From positions 36,977,557 to 37,041,556 of the forward strand of contig CM060323.1 in the NCBI GenBank assembly GCA_030674155.1: a stretch of 64,000 nucleotides of DNA, written 5' to 3'. Within the stretch, counting starts at the first letter, position 1; each line of letters opens with the position of its first letter. A program made the position numbers and the translations under genes. Positions 1 through 13,332 of the stretch are shown one piece after another. This DNA comes from Stramonita haemastoma (Eukaryota > Mollusca > Gastropoda > Neogastropoda > Muricidae). The notes below the pieces were generated by a model. The model searched no databases and had not been told where the DNA came from. It saw only the letters and a list, made by a program, of their open reading frames with translations.

Positions 1-335
1 AAAAAAGGGGGAAAGATGGAGAGGAATGGATTAGAAAAGAAAGCAAGTCATCAATCGATCAGTCAGTCAGATAGGACACTATACAAACACCACTCTTTGA
101 TTCCATTCTCAATCAGGCTGGCTTTGTACAGAATGCGTCTGTTCATCCAACCCTATACTGAACCATCCAATCAACCCTCATCAAATATCACCATGTTACC
201 AACAAAAATTGGATGACATTTAAAAAAAAGAAAGAAAAAAAGACAGCAATGTTAATGAACCCAGTCATGAACATGGGAAACAGTCGAACAAAAGCTTGCA
301 CGACTTGGGAGTAGGGTGGGAAATACGCTCTCTCC

Positions 336-828
<493 letters not shown>

Positions 829-911
829 TAACAAACACAAACACAAACAAACAAAACCCACAAAGAAGACAGGTGCAGTGAGTGACACCAGCAGAGGGCT
901 GGCTGTTTCAG

Positions 912-1058
912 CGGAGAGTTCAGGCTGCACCTGGCTGTGGGTCTTCACCTCCACCGTGTCCACCGTGGAGTGGGATAGGGTCAGGTCCTCACATGGCACC
1001 TTGCCCACCCACAACTTCACCACAGAGTTCAACTGGTGGGACGTCACCACCACCACAG
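912..1058 (+). CDS. Membrane protein gene, extracellular exon
   Basis: Acceptor ctgtttcag before 912 and donor CAG/gtacgt at 1058/1059. Two bases complete a split codon, then 48 codons, then one base. Codon third positions are mostly G or C in this frame. It starts ESSGCTWLWVFTS and ends EFNWWDVTTTT. The reverse strand is also open here but lacks splice logic. A 440-bp CT tract lies about 90 nt upstream. Confidence 0.65.
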
Positions 1059-3945
1059 GTACGTACCTGCCTGTCTGCCTTCCTGTCTGCCTTCCTATCT
1101 GCCTTCCTACCTACCTACCTGCCTGCCTTCCTTCCTCCCTACCTACCTGTCTGCCTGCCTAGCTACTTACCTACCTACCTACCTACCTACCTACTTTTTT
1201 TTGTTTTTATTTTTTTGTTTTTTTCCTACCTACCTGCCTACCTACCTACCTACTCTACCTACCTACTACTACCTACCTGCATGCCTACTTTCCTAGCTAC
1301 CTACACCTCCTGCTATCTCCCTGGGAACCAGGTCCACCTGCCCCCCTCTATTATTATTATTATTCCCTTAGCATAAGGCAGCTGCTCGTGTTGTTTTTGC
1401 TGTTGTTTTTGTTGTTGTTGCTGCTGTTCTTTTTTGTTGATTTTATTAAAGACAGACAAAGGCAAAGTTTGTGTCTTGGCCAGTCCAGATGATGTGCCCT
1501 TACCACTTCAGTGTCAGTTTTTTCACTGGTCAGGAGCTCTTCATATGACAGGATGGCGTTTTCAGTTATGGTTTTCACTTTCCTCATTAGTGAGGTAATC
1601 TCTGTATGATACACCAAGGAGTTTGCGAAAGCATTTCAATAGCCTGTATCCATCCTTCTTTCACTGTATGCTGTTATAGTCCACGTTTTATATACGTACA
1701 AAAGTATGGACATGACCAGGGAACGCATCAGTCTGATCTTAAAGCTGATGGCGGTGTTCTTGTTGTTCCAGAGGACATTCAGTTTTGTCATTGCAGCTGT
1801 GATCTGGGCCATCCTGGAGAGTTAAGTTAAAAGTTAAAGTCTGTCCCGAGCCTAAGGCTCATCATGCCGGTGCTTATCCCGGTTTCTGTGGCGTTAAGCG
1901 ACTGAGAGTCATAGACTCCCCCTGGATAGGACGCCAGTCTATCTCAGGGTTAACCCCCAACACAAGGTTGGTACTCCTTTTACACCTGGGTGGGGTGAGA
2001 AAATAGCTGTAAAGTGCCTTTTCCGAGGGCACACCGCCATAGCCGAAAGCTGGGATCGAACCCGCAACCTTTAGATTACGAGTCCAACGCCCTAACCACT
2101 AGACTACTGCGGCGGCTCATCCCGGAGAGAATTTCAAGTTTTGATCTGTCACTCAATACTATAGCTCCCAGATATTTAAAGCTGTCACCTCTTTAAGGCT
2201 GTCTTATGGTCATTTCTACCAGCTGTCGGGTTATCTATATGGTGTTTTTCTATTTATGTACCTATTTAATTTGAATATGAAATTAAAATTGCAGGGGGGT
2301 GTCTCTTTTTTTGGGGGGGAGAGTGAAGCTCATAGCTGATGATTTTGATAGATATCCAGCTTGGGTTTGGATCCCCCATGGAGGTGGAAGAGGGATAGTG
2401 GCAGAACCAACAAGTAAGAAAAAATGTTCTCTTTTGATGTAGGAAGGGGGAGGGGGTGATCAGACATGTGGCTGATAATGATACTGCTGAACAGAACCCT
2501 CAGCCATCCTCTGCAGACATCAGTAACACTGACAAGAAGCCAGGTCTTCAGGGTGCTGCCGTTTTCTGGGTGGTAGTTCAGTTTTCGTAATACATTTACA
2601 CTTAGTGTACATAGTAAACCTTACCACACGAAAACAAACCCACGCTTACCACACAAAAGCAACACACAAAAACAAACACACACTTACCACACAAAAACAA
2701 ACTTTCACTTCCCACACAAAAACAAAAACACACTTACTACACGAAAACAAGCACACACTTACCACACGAAAACAAACACACAAAAACAATCACAAAAAAG
2801 CAAACCCAAACTCGCCACACAAAAACAAACACACAAAACCCACACAAAAACAAACACACACAAAAGCAAGCCCGTACAAAAACAAGCCCACACATAAGCA
2901 ATCCCACACAAAAAGAACACAACACCCACAAAAAAAACCCACACTGTGTGTTATTGCGGTATTAAAGTAAAAAAATAAATAAATAAATAAATAAAATAAA
3001 TAAAATAAAATAAAAAATTTAAAGGTTAAGGTGTCCCATAACCTAAGTGGTCGTAGGGGAGCGAGGCGTCAGAGACCTCAGCTTCTCTAAGGGCTAGCAT
3101 GTTAAGGACGGCGCCAATCTCCTCTCCCTCGCTGCTTTACCTTCCCTGACCCTTAAGAGGGTAGGTACCCATTTACAGCTGGGGAACTGGGGGAACTGTA
3201 ATAAAGCCAAGGCTTGCAAACGGTCACCCATCCAATTGGTAACCACGCTCGACGCTGCTTAACATTGGCTGGGGAAAGCGAGTGCTCTGACCACTGAGCT
3301 ATCCCGTGGTTTTGTTGTTGTTCTCCAGCTTAACACTCTGGGGGGTCACCCAGAATGTGCACTCTGACTCACTAATCCCACCTGAGAATCCCTGTGAGAT
3401 TGAAATTGCACACTGAATGAGAAGTTTGCGTGTATGACTATTTTCAAGTACCTCGCCATAAAGGCAGCCATACTCCGACTTCAGAGGATTTTTTCTCCTT
3501 TGAAGGAGAGTGCAGGTTGTTCTGTTAAGAGCTTGTCCTGGCTGAAGGCAATATCAACACAACATTTTACAACATCACAACATTTTAGTGTAGGCCTTGG
3601 CAGTGAGCTGACACCAATAACTGACACAGCTTTTGGCCTAGGCCACTATCCCGTGGTATGTATTACATGTCTTTGTTGACCAGAGCCTCTCAAGTCGACG
3701 CCATTTGCGGTGTCGCATGCGCTGGTGACCACGCCGCCCATCCAGCCTGAGGTGATCGAAAGCACGGACACCATCTTCCTCATCATCATCCTCGTCTCCT
3801 GCCTCATCGGCCTCATCGTCACCATGTCCTCGTGTACTTCATCTGCCAGATGACCAACCGCAAGCACAAGTTAGTACCTCTCTCTGCTGGTCTCTGTCTG
3901 TCTGTCTGTCTGTCTCTCTGTCTCTGCGTCTGTCTGTCTCTGCAC

Positions 3946-3981
<36 letters not shown>

Positions 3982-4044
3982 TACTCCTCCCTCCCCATCC
4001 TCCTCTCTGTGTGTGTGTGTTTATGTGTGTGCGCGCGTGCGTGC

Positions 4045-4141
<97 letters not shown>

Positions 4142-4881
4142 TTACAATATTGATCATGTTTGTAAAGCACTTATTGGCACAACTAGATTACACCTAGGTT
4201 CTTTCTGTGGCAGACCCTGTGCGTGATGCCCCCTCTCCCTGCTTTGTCTTGTTTGGGTCACATGAAGAGGACGCTTCTGTAGATCGCTGGGGTGTGGGGG
4301 GGGGGGGGGGTGTGGTCAGCCATACTGGTACATGACGGACAAAGAAAGGGTCATCAGAAGTAGTCTGCTGTGTATTTTGAAGGCGAACCATTTTTCTCTG
4401 CATCTCATGGCATCACTTGGCCCGTGGCGTTCACACATCACTATCATGATCTGTCACGGCAGAGAAAACAGGCTAAAAAAAAAGTTAGGGTCCGTGTCTG
4501 GACACTGTTTCCTCAACTGCTTGAATTAATAGCCATGTTTGTTTCCCATGCCTGTTTTTTTCAGGAAGACGAAGCGTCTGCGTGTGAAGCCTCTGAAGGC
4601 AGACCAGGCCTTCATGCAGCCAGCCATGCCCATGGGCATGGGGATGGGCCTCGGCATGGACCCCATGGGAATGGGAGGCCTGATGCCCCCCATGGACACC
4701 GGCATGATGCCCGGAGCCATGGATCCTTATGGGGGCATGGATCCCAACGCCATGGCCGCCGGCGGTATGGGGGGTGACATGGGGGCTGGCATGGGGGGTG
4801 GCATGCCCGTGGATGGGGGGTGGCATGCCGGGTGGCATGGGGGGAGGCATGCCGGGTGATGAGAAACAGTGGATGATGTAA
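912..4881 (+). CDS. Unrecognised single-pass membrane protein, 3' part (three exons)
   Basis: Three exons with matching phases (912-1058, 3684-3869, 4565-4881) give about 215 C-terminal residues. The first exon encodes a Cys/Trp-containing extracellular stretch with an N-glycosylation sequon (HNFTT). The second encodes a Thr/Pro-rich juxtamembrane stretch, then a hydrophobic segment (TIFLIIILVSCLIG and on) followed by a basic stop-transfer run (NRKHKKK). The third encodes a cytoplasmic tail with a basic start (KTKRLRVKPLKA) and then a Met/Gly/Pro-rich low-complexity domain ending in KQWMM. The topology, type I single-pass with a short tail, is inferred. I could not assign a family. Two single-base indels break the frame (near 3826 and near 4807). 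Both are in places where one base restores a sensible protein, so errors are more likely than a pseudogene. The 5' exons are not in the window or not detected. Confidence 0.7.
1064..1320. repeat. CTAC/CTGC/CTTC tetranucleotide array
   Basis: Imperfect tetranucleotides (cctacctacctg, ccttccttcc) interrupted by a T-rich stretch at 1194-1225. It begins directly after the donor of the 912-1058 exon. Confidence 0.9.
1440..2215 (-). mobile_element. Non-LTR retrotransposon fragment (reverse transcriptase C-terminal part), split by a SINE
   Basis: On the minus strand, 2215-2118 reads SFKYLGAIVLSDRSKLEIL and 1821-1440 continues with RMAQITAAMTKLNVLWNNKN, then IRLMRSLVMSILLY and KTWTITAYSERRMD. These blocks are typical of the thumb/C-terminal region of non-LTR reverse transcriptases. 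Stops and frameshifts show it is dead. The coding sequence is continuous once the SINE at 1822-2117 is removed. Confidence 0.75.
1822..2117 (-). mobile_element. tRNA-derived SINE, family B, inserted in a LINE
   Basis: Nearly the same sequence as 36991-37288 and 63118-63288. The minus-strand head carries a tRNA-like A box (ggcctagtggtt-like) and B box (gggttcgatccc-like); the tail ends in agtctgtccc/ttaactt-like sequence read in reverse. It is flanked by a 12-bp direct repeat (1810-1821 and 2118-2129, one mismatch), i.e. a target-site duplication. Confidence 0.85.
2600..2940. repeat. Degenerate CACAAAAACAAA / cttaccacac repeat
   Basis: An A/C-rich irregular array built from cacaaaaacaaac and acacttaccacac modules. 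Open frames on both strands are compositional. Confidence 0.85.
3020..3312 (-). mobile_element. SINE, family C
   Basis: Shares ctcagcttctctaaggg, gctgctttaccttccctga and ggtacccatttacagctg blocks with copies at 8846-9096, 20942-21160 and 22028-22265. On the minus strand it starts with a tRNA-like A box (tagctcagtggtcagagc), which fixes the orientation. Confidence 0.8.
3318..3497 (-). mobile_element. SINE-like repeat, family D
   Basis: Reverse complement of 19185-19372. Shared blocks include acccagaatgtgcactctga, the cagcttaacactctgg motif and a core (gccataaaggcagccatac) that I associate with gastropod interspersed repeats. It abuts the family C copy and may form a composite element with it. 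Confidence 0.7.
3684..3869 (+). CDS. Membrane protein gene, transmembrane exon (one base missing)
   Basis: Acceptor ttgttgaccag before 3684; donor AA/gttagt at 3869/3870. The start phase matches the end of the 912-1058 exon (split GAG). It encodes PLKSTPFAVSHALVTTPP, then an acidic stretch, then about 23 hydrophobic residues. The frame slips near 3826 (after LIVT) and recovers as VLVYFICQMTNRKHK in the next frame. The length is one base short of what the flanking phases require. Confidence 0.7.
3961..4140. repeat. CT then GT microsatellites
   Basis: CT run at about 3957-3980 and long GT tract at about 4008-4140, inside the last intron of the membrane protein gene. Confidence 0.95.
4565..4881 (+). 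CDS. Membrane protein gene, last exon: Met/Gly-rich cytoplasmic tail
   Basis: Acceptor tgtttttttcag before 4565. It encodes KTKRLRVKPLKADQAF, then repeated GMGM, GGM and PMDTGMMPG-type blocks. The frame shifts by one extra base around 4807-4815 (C/G-rich run); after it the reading continues as GGGMPG repeats to GDEKQWMM and a TAA at 4879-4881. Without that correction the ORF runs into an implausible His/Trp/Arg-rich end and stops at 4858-4860. Confidence 0.65.
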
Positions 4882-6616
<1,735 letters not shown>

Positions 6617-6850
6617 CCTATCTCCTATCTCTTTGTCTTTTTACTCAGTTGTATGAAGTAACCAATTAAAAAGAATGTGAAGGAAAATTAAATGCACATA
6701 ATGTATGCCAGTAATAAAGAGTCACAATGATTGTGAGCTATGTTTCTACGTGTTGGGGTTTGACTCCTGACATTTATTTTCTCTGTCCGTGTGAATGAAG
6801 TCCATCCGTATTGTCTCTTTCTCTGTGTGCGTGTGAAGATGTGGTGTGTG

Positions 6851-7010
<160 letters not shown>

Positions 7011-7011
<1 letters not shown>

Positions 7012-7372
7012 GGACGGATAGCCTAGTGGTCAGAACATTGCGCTGGCAATTTGACGACCCGGGTTCGAGTCCGGTCGAGGAAATTTTTCTCCTGGAGTTA
7101 ACATCAGTGCTGACTCCACTCTCCCCAAAAGTCCTTCGGATGAGACTTTAAACCGAGGCCCCGTGTGCAAACGCACGCAGAACATCTTGCGCACACGTTA
7201 AATCCTGTTCCACTTTTTGTAAGAGTAGGCCATCGTGTGCCGGTGGGAACAGATGACAATATTTACAAAAACTGCATACACACGGGGACCGGATGAAAAA
7301 AAGCACATGATTGCTTATTCTGTTATCCTCGATATAAAAGAATAAATAAAAAATACAAAATAAATAAAATAC
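7011..7372 (+). mobile_element. Full-length tRNA-derived SINE, family A
   Basis: A tRNA-like head (7013-7085) has an A box (tagcctagtggtcag) and a B box (gggttcgagtccg). The body contains ccttcggatgagacttta and gtaggccatcgtgtgccg; the tail contains tcctcgatataaaagaat followed by an A-rich (aaat)n end. Other copies or fragments lie at 8505-8846, 13203-13332, 15541-15692, 22967-23318 and 36749-36880. A tRNA scanner may call the head a tRNA, but the body shows it is a retroposon. Confidence 0.88.
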
Positions 7373-7393
7373 ACACACACACACACGCACGCA

Positions 7394-7468
<75 letters not shown>
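7373..7468. repeat. CA/CG microsatellite
   Basis: CA repeats with an internal (ACGC)n block at about 7386-7412. Confidence 0.95.
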
Positions 7469-7564
7469 TTTATAGTGCAAAAACATGTTCAGTCTCAGAT
7501 TGGCCTTGTGATGACATTATTGATATTTTTACCCCCTCAGTTTGGAAACAGATTTAAATGAGTG

Positions 7565-8020
7565 TTTGTGAGGTGAGAGTGCTAGTGGCTAAAGCATTGT
7601 TTTCACGATCTGACTGCCTATGTTCACCCCACAACTGATGCACCCCTTTATGGGGATTTTTAACATCAGCACCAACTCCACTCCCCCAAAGTCCTTCGGA
7701 TGAGACTTTAAGCCAAGGTCTTTTGTGTTAACACACCCAGAACAGTTTGAACACATATTAAAACCTGTGCCACTTTTAGGAAGAGTAGTTTACGTCGTAG
7801 TAAGTGACTCAGGCGTGTGCAGCACTCTTGTGCTTGTGTGGGCCTGGCACAGTTGCTTCATAGAATTGTGCTATTTTTTGGGGTGGCCCGAGGCGCTGAA
7901 GTGGGATGACTTGCTGCCACAGTCCCTAAATCGGATAATTCCGCTGGGACTAGAATTTAATCTCAACCAAATCAGAAGAGTAGGCCATTGTGTGCTGGAA
8001 GGAACGGATGACAACATTTT
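7565..8020 (+). mobile_element. Old, interrupted family A SINE
   Basis: Diverged tRNA-like head (gtgctagtggctaaagc), conserved body (ccttcggatgagacttta) and the late block (gtaggccattgtgtgctg) with roughly 180 bp of unrelated sequence in between. Confidence 0.6.
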
Positions 8021-8072
8021 TTTTTTAATTTTAAAACACATGCACACTGGCATCATGTTCAGGCATTGTCCT

Positions 8073-8155
8073 TAAAGTAAAAATGTGGCTACCTTAATTG
8101 TGGGTAAAGGTTCGCTTTTGCAAAATATCATCATTCAGTGAATCTTGGAGCACTG
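8073..8155 (+). repeat. Family E dispersed module
   Basis: Diverged copy of a module of roughly 80-90 bp (gctacctt..gtgggtaaa..aaaat.tcatca) also seen at 17598-17640, 20690-20775, 26858-26945, 30515-30605, 34458-34532, 35735-35895 and 52040-52135. Confidence 0.45.
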
Positions 8156-8504
8156 GCACAGGAAGGTGGGGAAAATGTATGTTTCTGTCTTGATTTGGTG
8201 ATCTGTTTGTGTTCATCTCTGACTGTCTGTCAGTCTACCTGTGCCTCTATGGTTATATTCAGTTTACAAATAAAAACTTATATCTTAGGCTTTAAGCCAG
8301 CCATTCGTGTGTGTCTTCTATAAAAAATTTTAAAAGCCAAAGAAAAGAGAGAAATAGAGAGTAAAAGAAAGAAAACAAACATATCCCTTCCCGGGCCTTG
8401 TAAATTGCTTGTCATGGCTGTGCTGCGCTCTCCTTTCTTCAACTGTTGTGCGTGCAGTTTTCATCTTGACTGAAACAAGAAAAAAAGGTCAAGGTGTCAC
8501 ATTG

Positions 8505-8846
8505 TTTTGATTTGATTTGTTCTTTTATATCGAGGATAATGGAATAAGCACTCTTGTGCTTTTTTACATCCAGTCCCCGTGTGTATGCAGTTTTGTAAAT
8601 GTCATCTGTTCCACCGGCACACGATGGCCTACTCTTACGAATAGCGGAAAAGGATTTAACGTGTGCGCAAGATGTTCCGCGTGTGTTCGCACACGGGGCC
8701 TCGGTTTAAGTCTCATCCGAAGGACTTTTGGAGAGAGTGGAGTCAGCACCGATGTTAACTCCAGGATAAAAATCTCTCGACCGGACTCGAACCCGGGTCT
8801 TCAAATTGCCAGCGCAATGTTCTGACCACTAGGCTATCCGTCCCCG
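8505..8846 (-). mobile_element. Full-length tRNA-derived SINE, family A
   Basis: Reverse-oriented copy: tail block ttttatatcgaggataatgg at the left, tRNA-like head (ggactcgaacccgggt and ccactaggctatccgtcc read in reverse) at the right. Confidence 0.88.
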
Positions 8847-9096
8847 TTTTGGGGAAGTGCGGTGTCAGACACCTCGGCTTCTCTAAGGGACAGCATATTG
8901 AGGGTGGCGCCGATCTCCCTCCATCGCTGCTTTACCTTCCCTGACCCTGGAGAGGGAAGGTACCCATTTAGGCTACAGCTGGGGACTGTACTGAATGCGC
9001 ACAAATGGTCATCCATCCGCAAGACAGCCATACTCAATACTGCTTAACTTTAGCATGGGGAGAGCAAATTCTCTGGTCACTGAGCCATCCTATCCT
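8846..9096 (-). mobile_element. SINE, family C
   Basis: Starts directly at the end of the family A copy and shares the gctgctttaccttccctga and ggtacccattta blocks; ends with a tRNA-like box (cactgagccatcc) in reverse. Confidence 0.78.
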
Positions 9097-9130
9097 ACTA
9101 TCTAGTGTATGAATACACACACAACACAAC

Positions 9131-9133
9131 ACC

Positions 9134-9180
<47 letters not shown>

Positions 9181-9186
9181 ACACAT
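9131..9186. repeat. CA microsatellite
   Basis: CA dinucleotides with one CATA interruption near 9174. Confidence 0.95.
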
Positions 9187-9299
9187 AATCATAGGATCTT
9201 TAACATGCCACTTTGCCTGACATGAATAAAAATAAATTTTAAAAAAATAGGAAGAGACTGAGGTACTGTGACAGGTCTGAGCTGGCCAACCTGGAAATG

Positions 9300-10000
9300 G
9301 CAAAATGACAGCATTTTTTTTTTTTGCTGCCTCATCTTCTGTGACGTCCCCGTCCTGCTGTTCCCACGCCGCTCATTTCAATTTCCCTGCCACACCATAT
9401 CCTAGATTCGTTGTGTCTCATCCCAAGTGTCGGGAGTCTACAGGGGCTCATCAATATCAGGCCACTGTGGAACCACCAGTCACAGGAGCGCTGCACTGCT
9501 GCTTGGTCACTTTGGTGGTGTTCAGTGGTGCCTGTTCTGAGCTAACATAGTAGGACACCACCTTCTAAGTCCCCTACTAACGACAGTATTAGCTCAGTCC
9601 AGAGTCAGACTGAGTGAGCTGCCCACCCAAAATGGCAACCACCACAACATCCCTCCAACGACTGTCCCCGAGAATCTCCAACCCCAAAGGCTTTGACACA
9701 AACCACCACGGGCACAGAAGTGTATCCCATGGGCAAACCGAATCTGAGGTCACCATGTGACCAGAGCAATTGGGACCATCAAATCAGAGGCAATCTTTTT
9801 ATTGCATGATGATCAATGATAATGAGGATGATGTATTGATGCTGCTGTGGAAGTACATTATGCTTTGAGACTTCTTGACAGGGTTGTACTCTTACGCTCA
9901 CCATGCCGGCGTCAACCAGGCTCAAGAAATACAGACACCTGCAGTGTTGGTCAGGGAATCCAAAATCCAAGATGCTAACCACTGCGCCATGGCGGCTGGT
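9300..10000 (-). mobile_element. Probable tRNA-headed interspersed repeat, family F
   Basis: At 9990-9905, read on the minus strand, there is a tRNA-like start (ccatggcgcagtggttagc) followed by a body with cctggttgacgccggcatgg. I recall this type of block from gastropod genomes. The left limit is uncertain and no second copy is in the window. Confidence 0.45.
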
Positions 10001-10379
10001 GACAACATTAATTTATCAAATACTAAAAAAAAAGTTTAATCAGACACAATTGCTATTTTCAATCAATGACTTCAAGTCCACACTACAGCCAGAAAGCAAC
10101 TTCTCACTATTCAGAGACTCAACATACATTGTGTGAGCACATGCAGATCGCACATATTACGCATTTATGTTTTCACCTGAAATTTGTGCTTGACCTGTCC
10201 AAAATGGTTGATGTGTGATTGTTATGTTAGCCTACATGACTTTACATTTTGATATCAGTTTTGTGACATTTTTCTGAAAACAAAATCTAAAAGAAAACAA
10301 CAACAAAAAACCCAAAGCCAACTAGAAAAAATTTTTAAAAAAATACACAGAAAAACACCTCAAACCTTTCCCAAAACAA

Positions 10380-12660
10380 GGGGGAATACCCTCCAATCCA
10401 ATAATGGCATTTGACTTGACTTACGCCTATGAAATCCCTGGGAAACGAAGAGCCGCAACAACACCCTTCCAACGGACTCGGTCTGGGAGATCCTCTTCAG
10501 TTCGGCCCATGTCATTCCGGCTGTCTTCGTCTCTGCGTCAATGCTCCTGTGCCAGGTCTGTTTTGGTTGACACACTTTCCGCTTCCCTTGTGGATTCCAG
10601 ACAAGGGCCTGCCTGCTGACATTTGAAGCAGGCTTGCAGAGGATATGGCCGATTCATCCCCATTTCCTTTTCTTGATCTCAGACTCGATTGGTGCGTGTC
10701 TGGTCCTGTGCCACAGTTGTTCGTTGGAGATGACTTCTGGCCACCTGATACCATGGATGTTCCTGAGACATCTGTTGGAGAATGTCTGGTGTTTGTGGGT
10801 GTTGGTCTTTGTTACCGCCTGCTGTCTGAGCCGTAAAGTAGGACCGACTTAACACTTCCGAAAGTCGACAAAGACTGAATACAGGGGGGGGGGGGGGGAT
10901 ATGCCACTCCAGGGACTGCTCGATGATGTCGCGCATTGTGGTGATCTGATCTGTGCATGATTTGTCTTGTCGGAAGCCTGTCTATTGATCCCTAAGAGTC
11001 TTGTCTAGAGCCGTCTTCAGTCTGTCAAAGATTATTCTCGCCAGAACTCTCACTGGGATACACAGCATGATCCCTCTCCAGTTATTACAGGATGACAGGT
11101 GGTTATACCGTCGAGGCCTGCTGCTTTACTTGACTCGCGTGACTTTGGGGCTTTGGTGATCTCATTTTGTGTAGGGGGTCCAATGTTCCTGCCAAGGATT
11201 TCAGTAGGTGGTGGGATGTCTGGCGGGACCAATAGTGCAGGTCTGTTGAGCATTTCCTTGAAGTGCTCTGCCCATCTTGCTCTATGGTCCTCACCTGCAA
11301 TGGTATTGCCATTCTTTCGTTTGACGGGGCAACTTGGTTTGCTAGGGGGGGGGGGGGGGGGGGGGGGGTTCAGAGAGTGTCCTCGTGATCTCATACAGTC
11401 TCTTTCATGTTTCTTTAGCCCACTGCAGTCTCTGCTTCTTTGGTCAACTCCTCAATGAAGTTTCTCTTGTCTTTTCTTGCACTTCTTTTTACTTCCTCCA
11501 AGTAGCGTGCTTGCAATGTCTGCTTCTCTTTTTGATCTTGTGTTTGGTTTGTCTGTTCTTTCAGCTGTTTTCTCTCGGTGATCAGTGCCCATGTTTCTGT
11601 TCTCAGCCATTCCTTGTGTTTGTTTGTATTCTTTACCGGGACTGTTTGGTATGTTGTCTTCCAAGTCTCACGCAGACTGTGCTAGTGCTCTTCAACTGTT
11701 TCCTCTGGCAGCTGGGAAAGCATGCTGAACTTGTTCCTCAGTTCAAGCTTGAATTTGTCCATTTTTCCTCTTTTTTCTGGCTTTGCACACTATACTTGTG
11801 TAATGGTCTTCCTGCCCTGTCGGTGAAGGCTTTGAGCTTTGTCTTGAGGACAGCTATTACAAGATGGTGGTCTGACGCTGCGTCTGCCTGCGCTTCACCC
11901 TGACATCGTGCAGGCTCCTTCTCCACTTCACCCAATGGTGATGTGGTCAATTTGGTTTTCAGTCTTGCCGTCAGGGGAAGTCCATGTGGTCTTGTGGACT
12001 TTCTTGTGAGGAAAGATGGTGCCTCCAATGACTAGGTCGTTGAAAGTGCAGAACACTGCTAAGAGTTCACCGTTTTCATTCTGGTCTCCGGTGCCATGCT
12101 GCCCATGATCAGTTCTCTGTTGGTGTTGTCTGATCCCACTTTTGCGTTCAGGTCTCCCATTAGGATCTTCAAGTCCCTCTTTGGTGTTTTGTCCACTATG
12201 GCTTGAACTTGCTCACAGAAGTTCTCTTTGTCTTCAAACTCTGTTACATTTGTTAGAGCGTAGCACTGGAGGATGGTGACTTCCCTTCCCTTTGAGTTGA
12301 ATCATGCAGTGAGGGTCCGTGGAGACACTGGTTGCCAGGACAGTAATGCTCGCATCGCCTCTGGTTTCATCAGCAACGCTACTCCGTACGAGTGTGTGGG
12401 GCTGGCCTTCCTCCTGTCCAGAGTAGATGATGGTATCTCCACTCGCTAGTCTGATCCATCCAGTTCCATTCCATCTAGTCTCGCACAGGCCACGGATCTC
12501 CAGGCTGTACATATGCATTTCTCTATACACCTGTGTTGTTTTACCAGTCTCATAAAGGGTTCTGATGTTCCAGGTCCCTATCCTGGTTGTTGACTTGGTT
12601 GTCAGAAGAGTTGCCGGCGCACTGGTTTCCCAAAGGCTTTCACCAGTTTGTGTCATCAGG
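10380..12660 (-). mobile_element. Decayed non-LTR retrotransposon with endonuclease and reverse transcriptase remnants
   Basis: Minus-strand fragments follow the order of a LINE ORF2. At 12.66-12.24 kb an APE-type endonuclease start (RIGTWNIRTLYETGK, LCETRWNGTG). At 12.03-11.74 kb the end of the endonuclease (ADAASDHHLVIAVLKTKLKA). At 11.66-11.45 kb the linker (GKEYKQTQGMAENRN). At 11.39-11.05 kb the start of the RT region (GEDHRARWAEHFKEMLNRP, then AAGLDGITT). At 10.95-10.36 kb the C-terminal tail (NRCLRNIHGIRW, MTWAELKRI). The central RT palm, including the catalytic YxDD-type box, is missing between about 11.05 and 10.9 kb. Many frameshifts and stops are present and a G homopolymer at 11344-11369 interrupts it. 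The clade (RTE-like) is a guess. Confidence 0.85.
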
Positions 12661-12699
12661 TCGTAGTTTAGAGATGATGTTGCAGTTTCTGTAAGAGCT

Positions 12700-13202
12700 A
12701 GTTTTTTGTGAATGAGTTGTTAGCCAAAGTACAAATCCCAACCTGGAGGATCAGGGTGCGTCGTTTAGTCTGGCCTCTACCCCATAGACTTGTTGAGCAT
12801 GGTTGAACCTGACAGAGGCCGAAGTCCTCGCCCACATAGCTCTTGGGGTCAACGGAGCATGCAAGTCATCCCACCACGACAAGATAACGCACCATAAGGA
12901 CAGAATAATGGTATTTACAGCCCCACTAAACACAGGTGTCTCATCAAGGCTGTCATCTTGTTAACTAAGAAAAAAAAAGCAACAATTAAAAAAAAGATAA
13001 ATAAAAGAACCAAATACTTCCATTTCTGGTTGTCAGGAAACAATAAGCAAGGACCAAGACCCCCCACCCCCACCCCAAGACCAAGAGGCCCCCCCCCTAG
13101 AACCAAAAAGCTCCCCCCCCCCCCCTAGAACTAAAAGATGCCTGCACCACCCACCTCTACCCCAGGACCAAGAGACACCCCCCCCTTCCCCTCACCTTTG
13201 CA
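12700..13202. other. Non-coding stretch with G/C homopolymers
   Basis: After the LINE there is sequence with several C tracts (13090-13185) arranged as irregular repeats of the block accaagaccccccacccc. No coding support. Confidence 0.5.
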
Positions 13203-13332
13203 ATCATTTATTTATTTATTTATTTATTTATTTATTCTTTTATATCGAGGATAACAGAATAAGCAATCATGTGCTTTTTTCATCCGGTCCCCGTGTGTAT
13301 GCAGTTTTTGTAAATATTGTCATCTGTTCCCA
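13203..13332 (-). mobile_element. 3' end of a family A SINE
   Basis: An (attt)n tail, then ttttatatcgaggataacag and catccggtccccgtgtgtat, breaking off in the body; truncated at the tRNA end. Confidence 0.8.

Noticed and set aside
4539..4859. His/Trp/Arg-rich end of the membrane protein as written
   Set aside because: A one-base correction yields continued GGM repeats and a natural stop; the His/Trp end is a frameshift product.
7013..7085. tRNA gene
   Set aside because: A and B boxes are present but the sequence continues into a SINE body shared with other copies. Likewise 36991-37065 and 17507-17570.
10380..12660. Functional host gene encoding an endonuclease/RT
   Set aside because: Frameshifts, stops and loss of the RT core show a dead retrotransposon.
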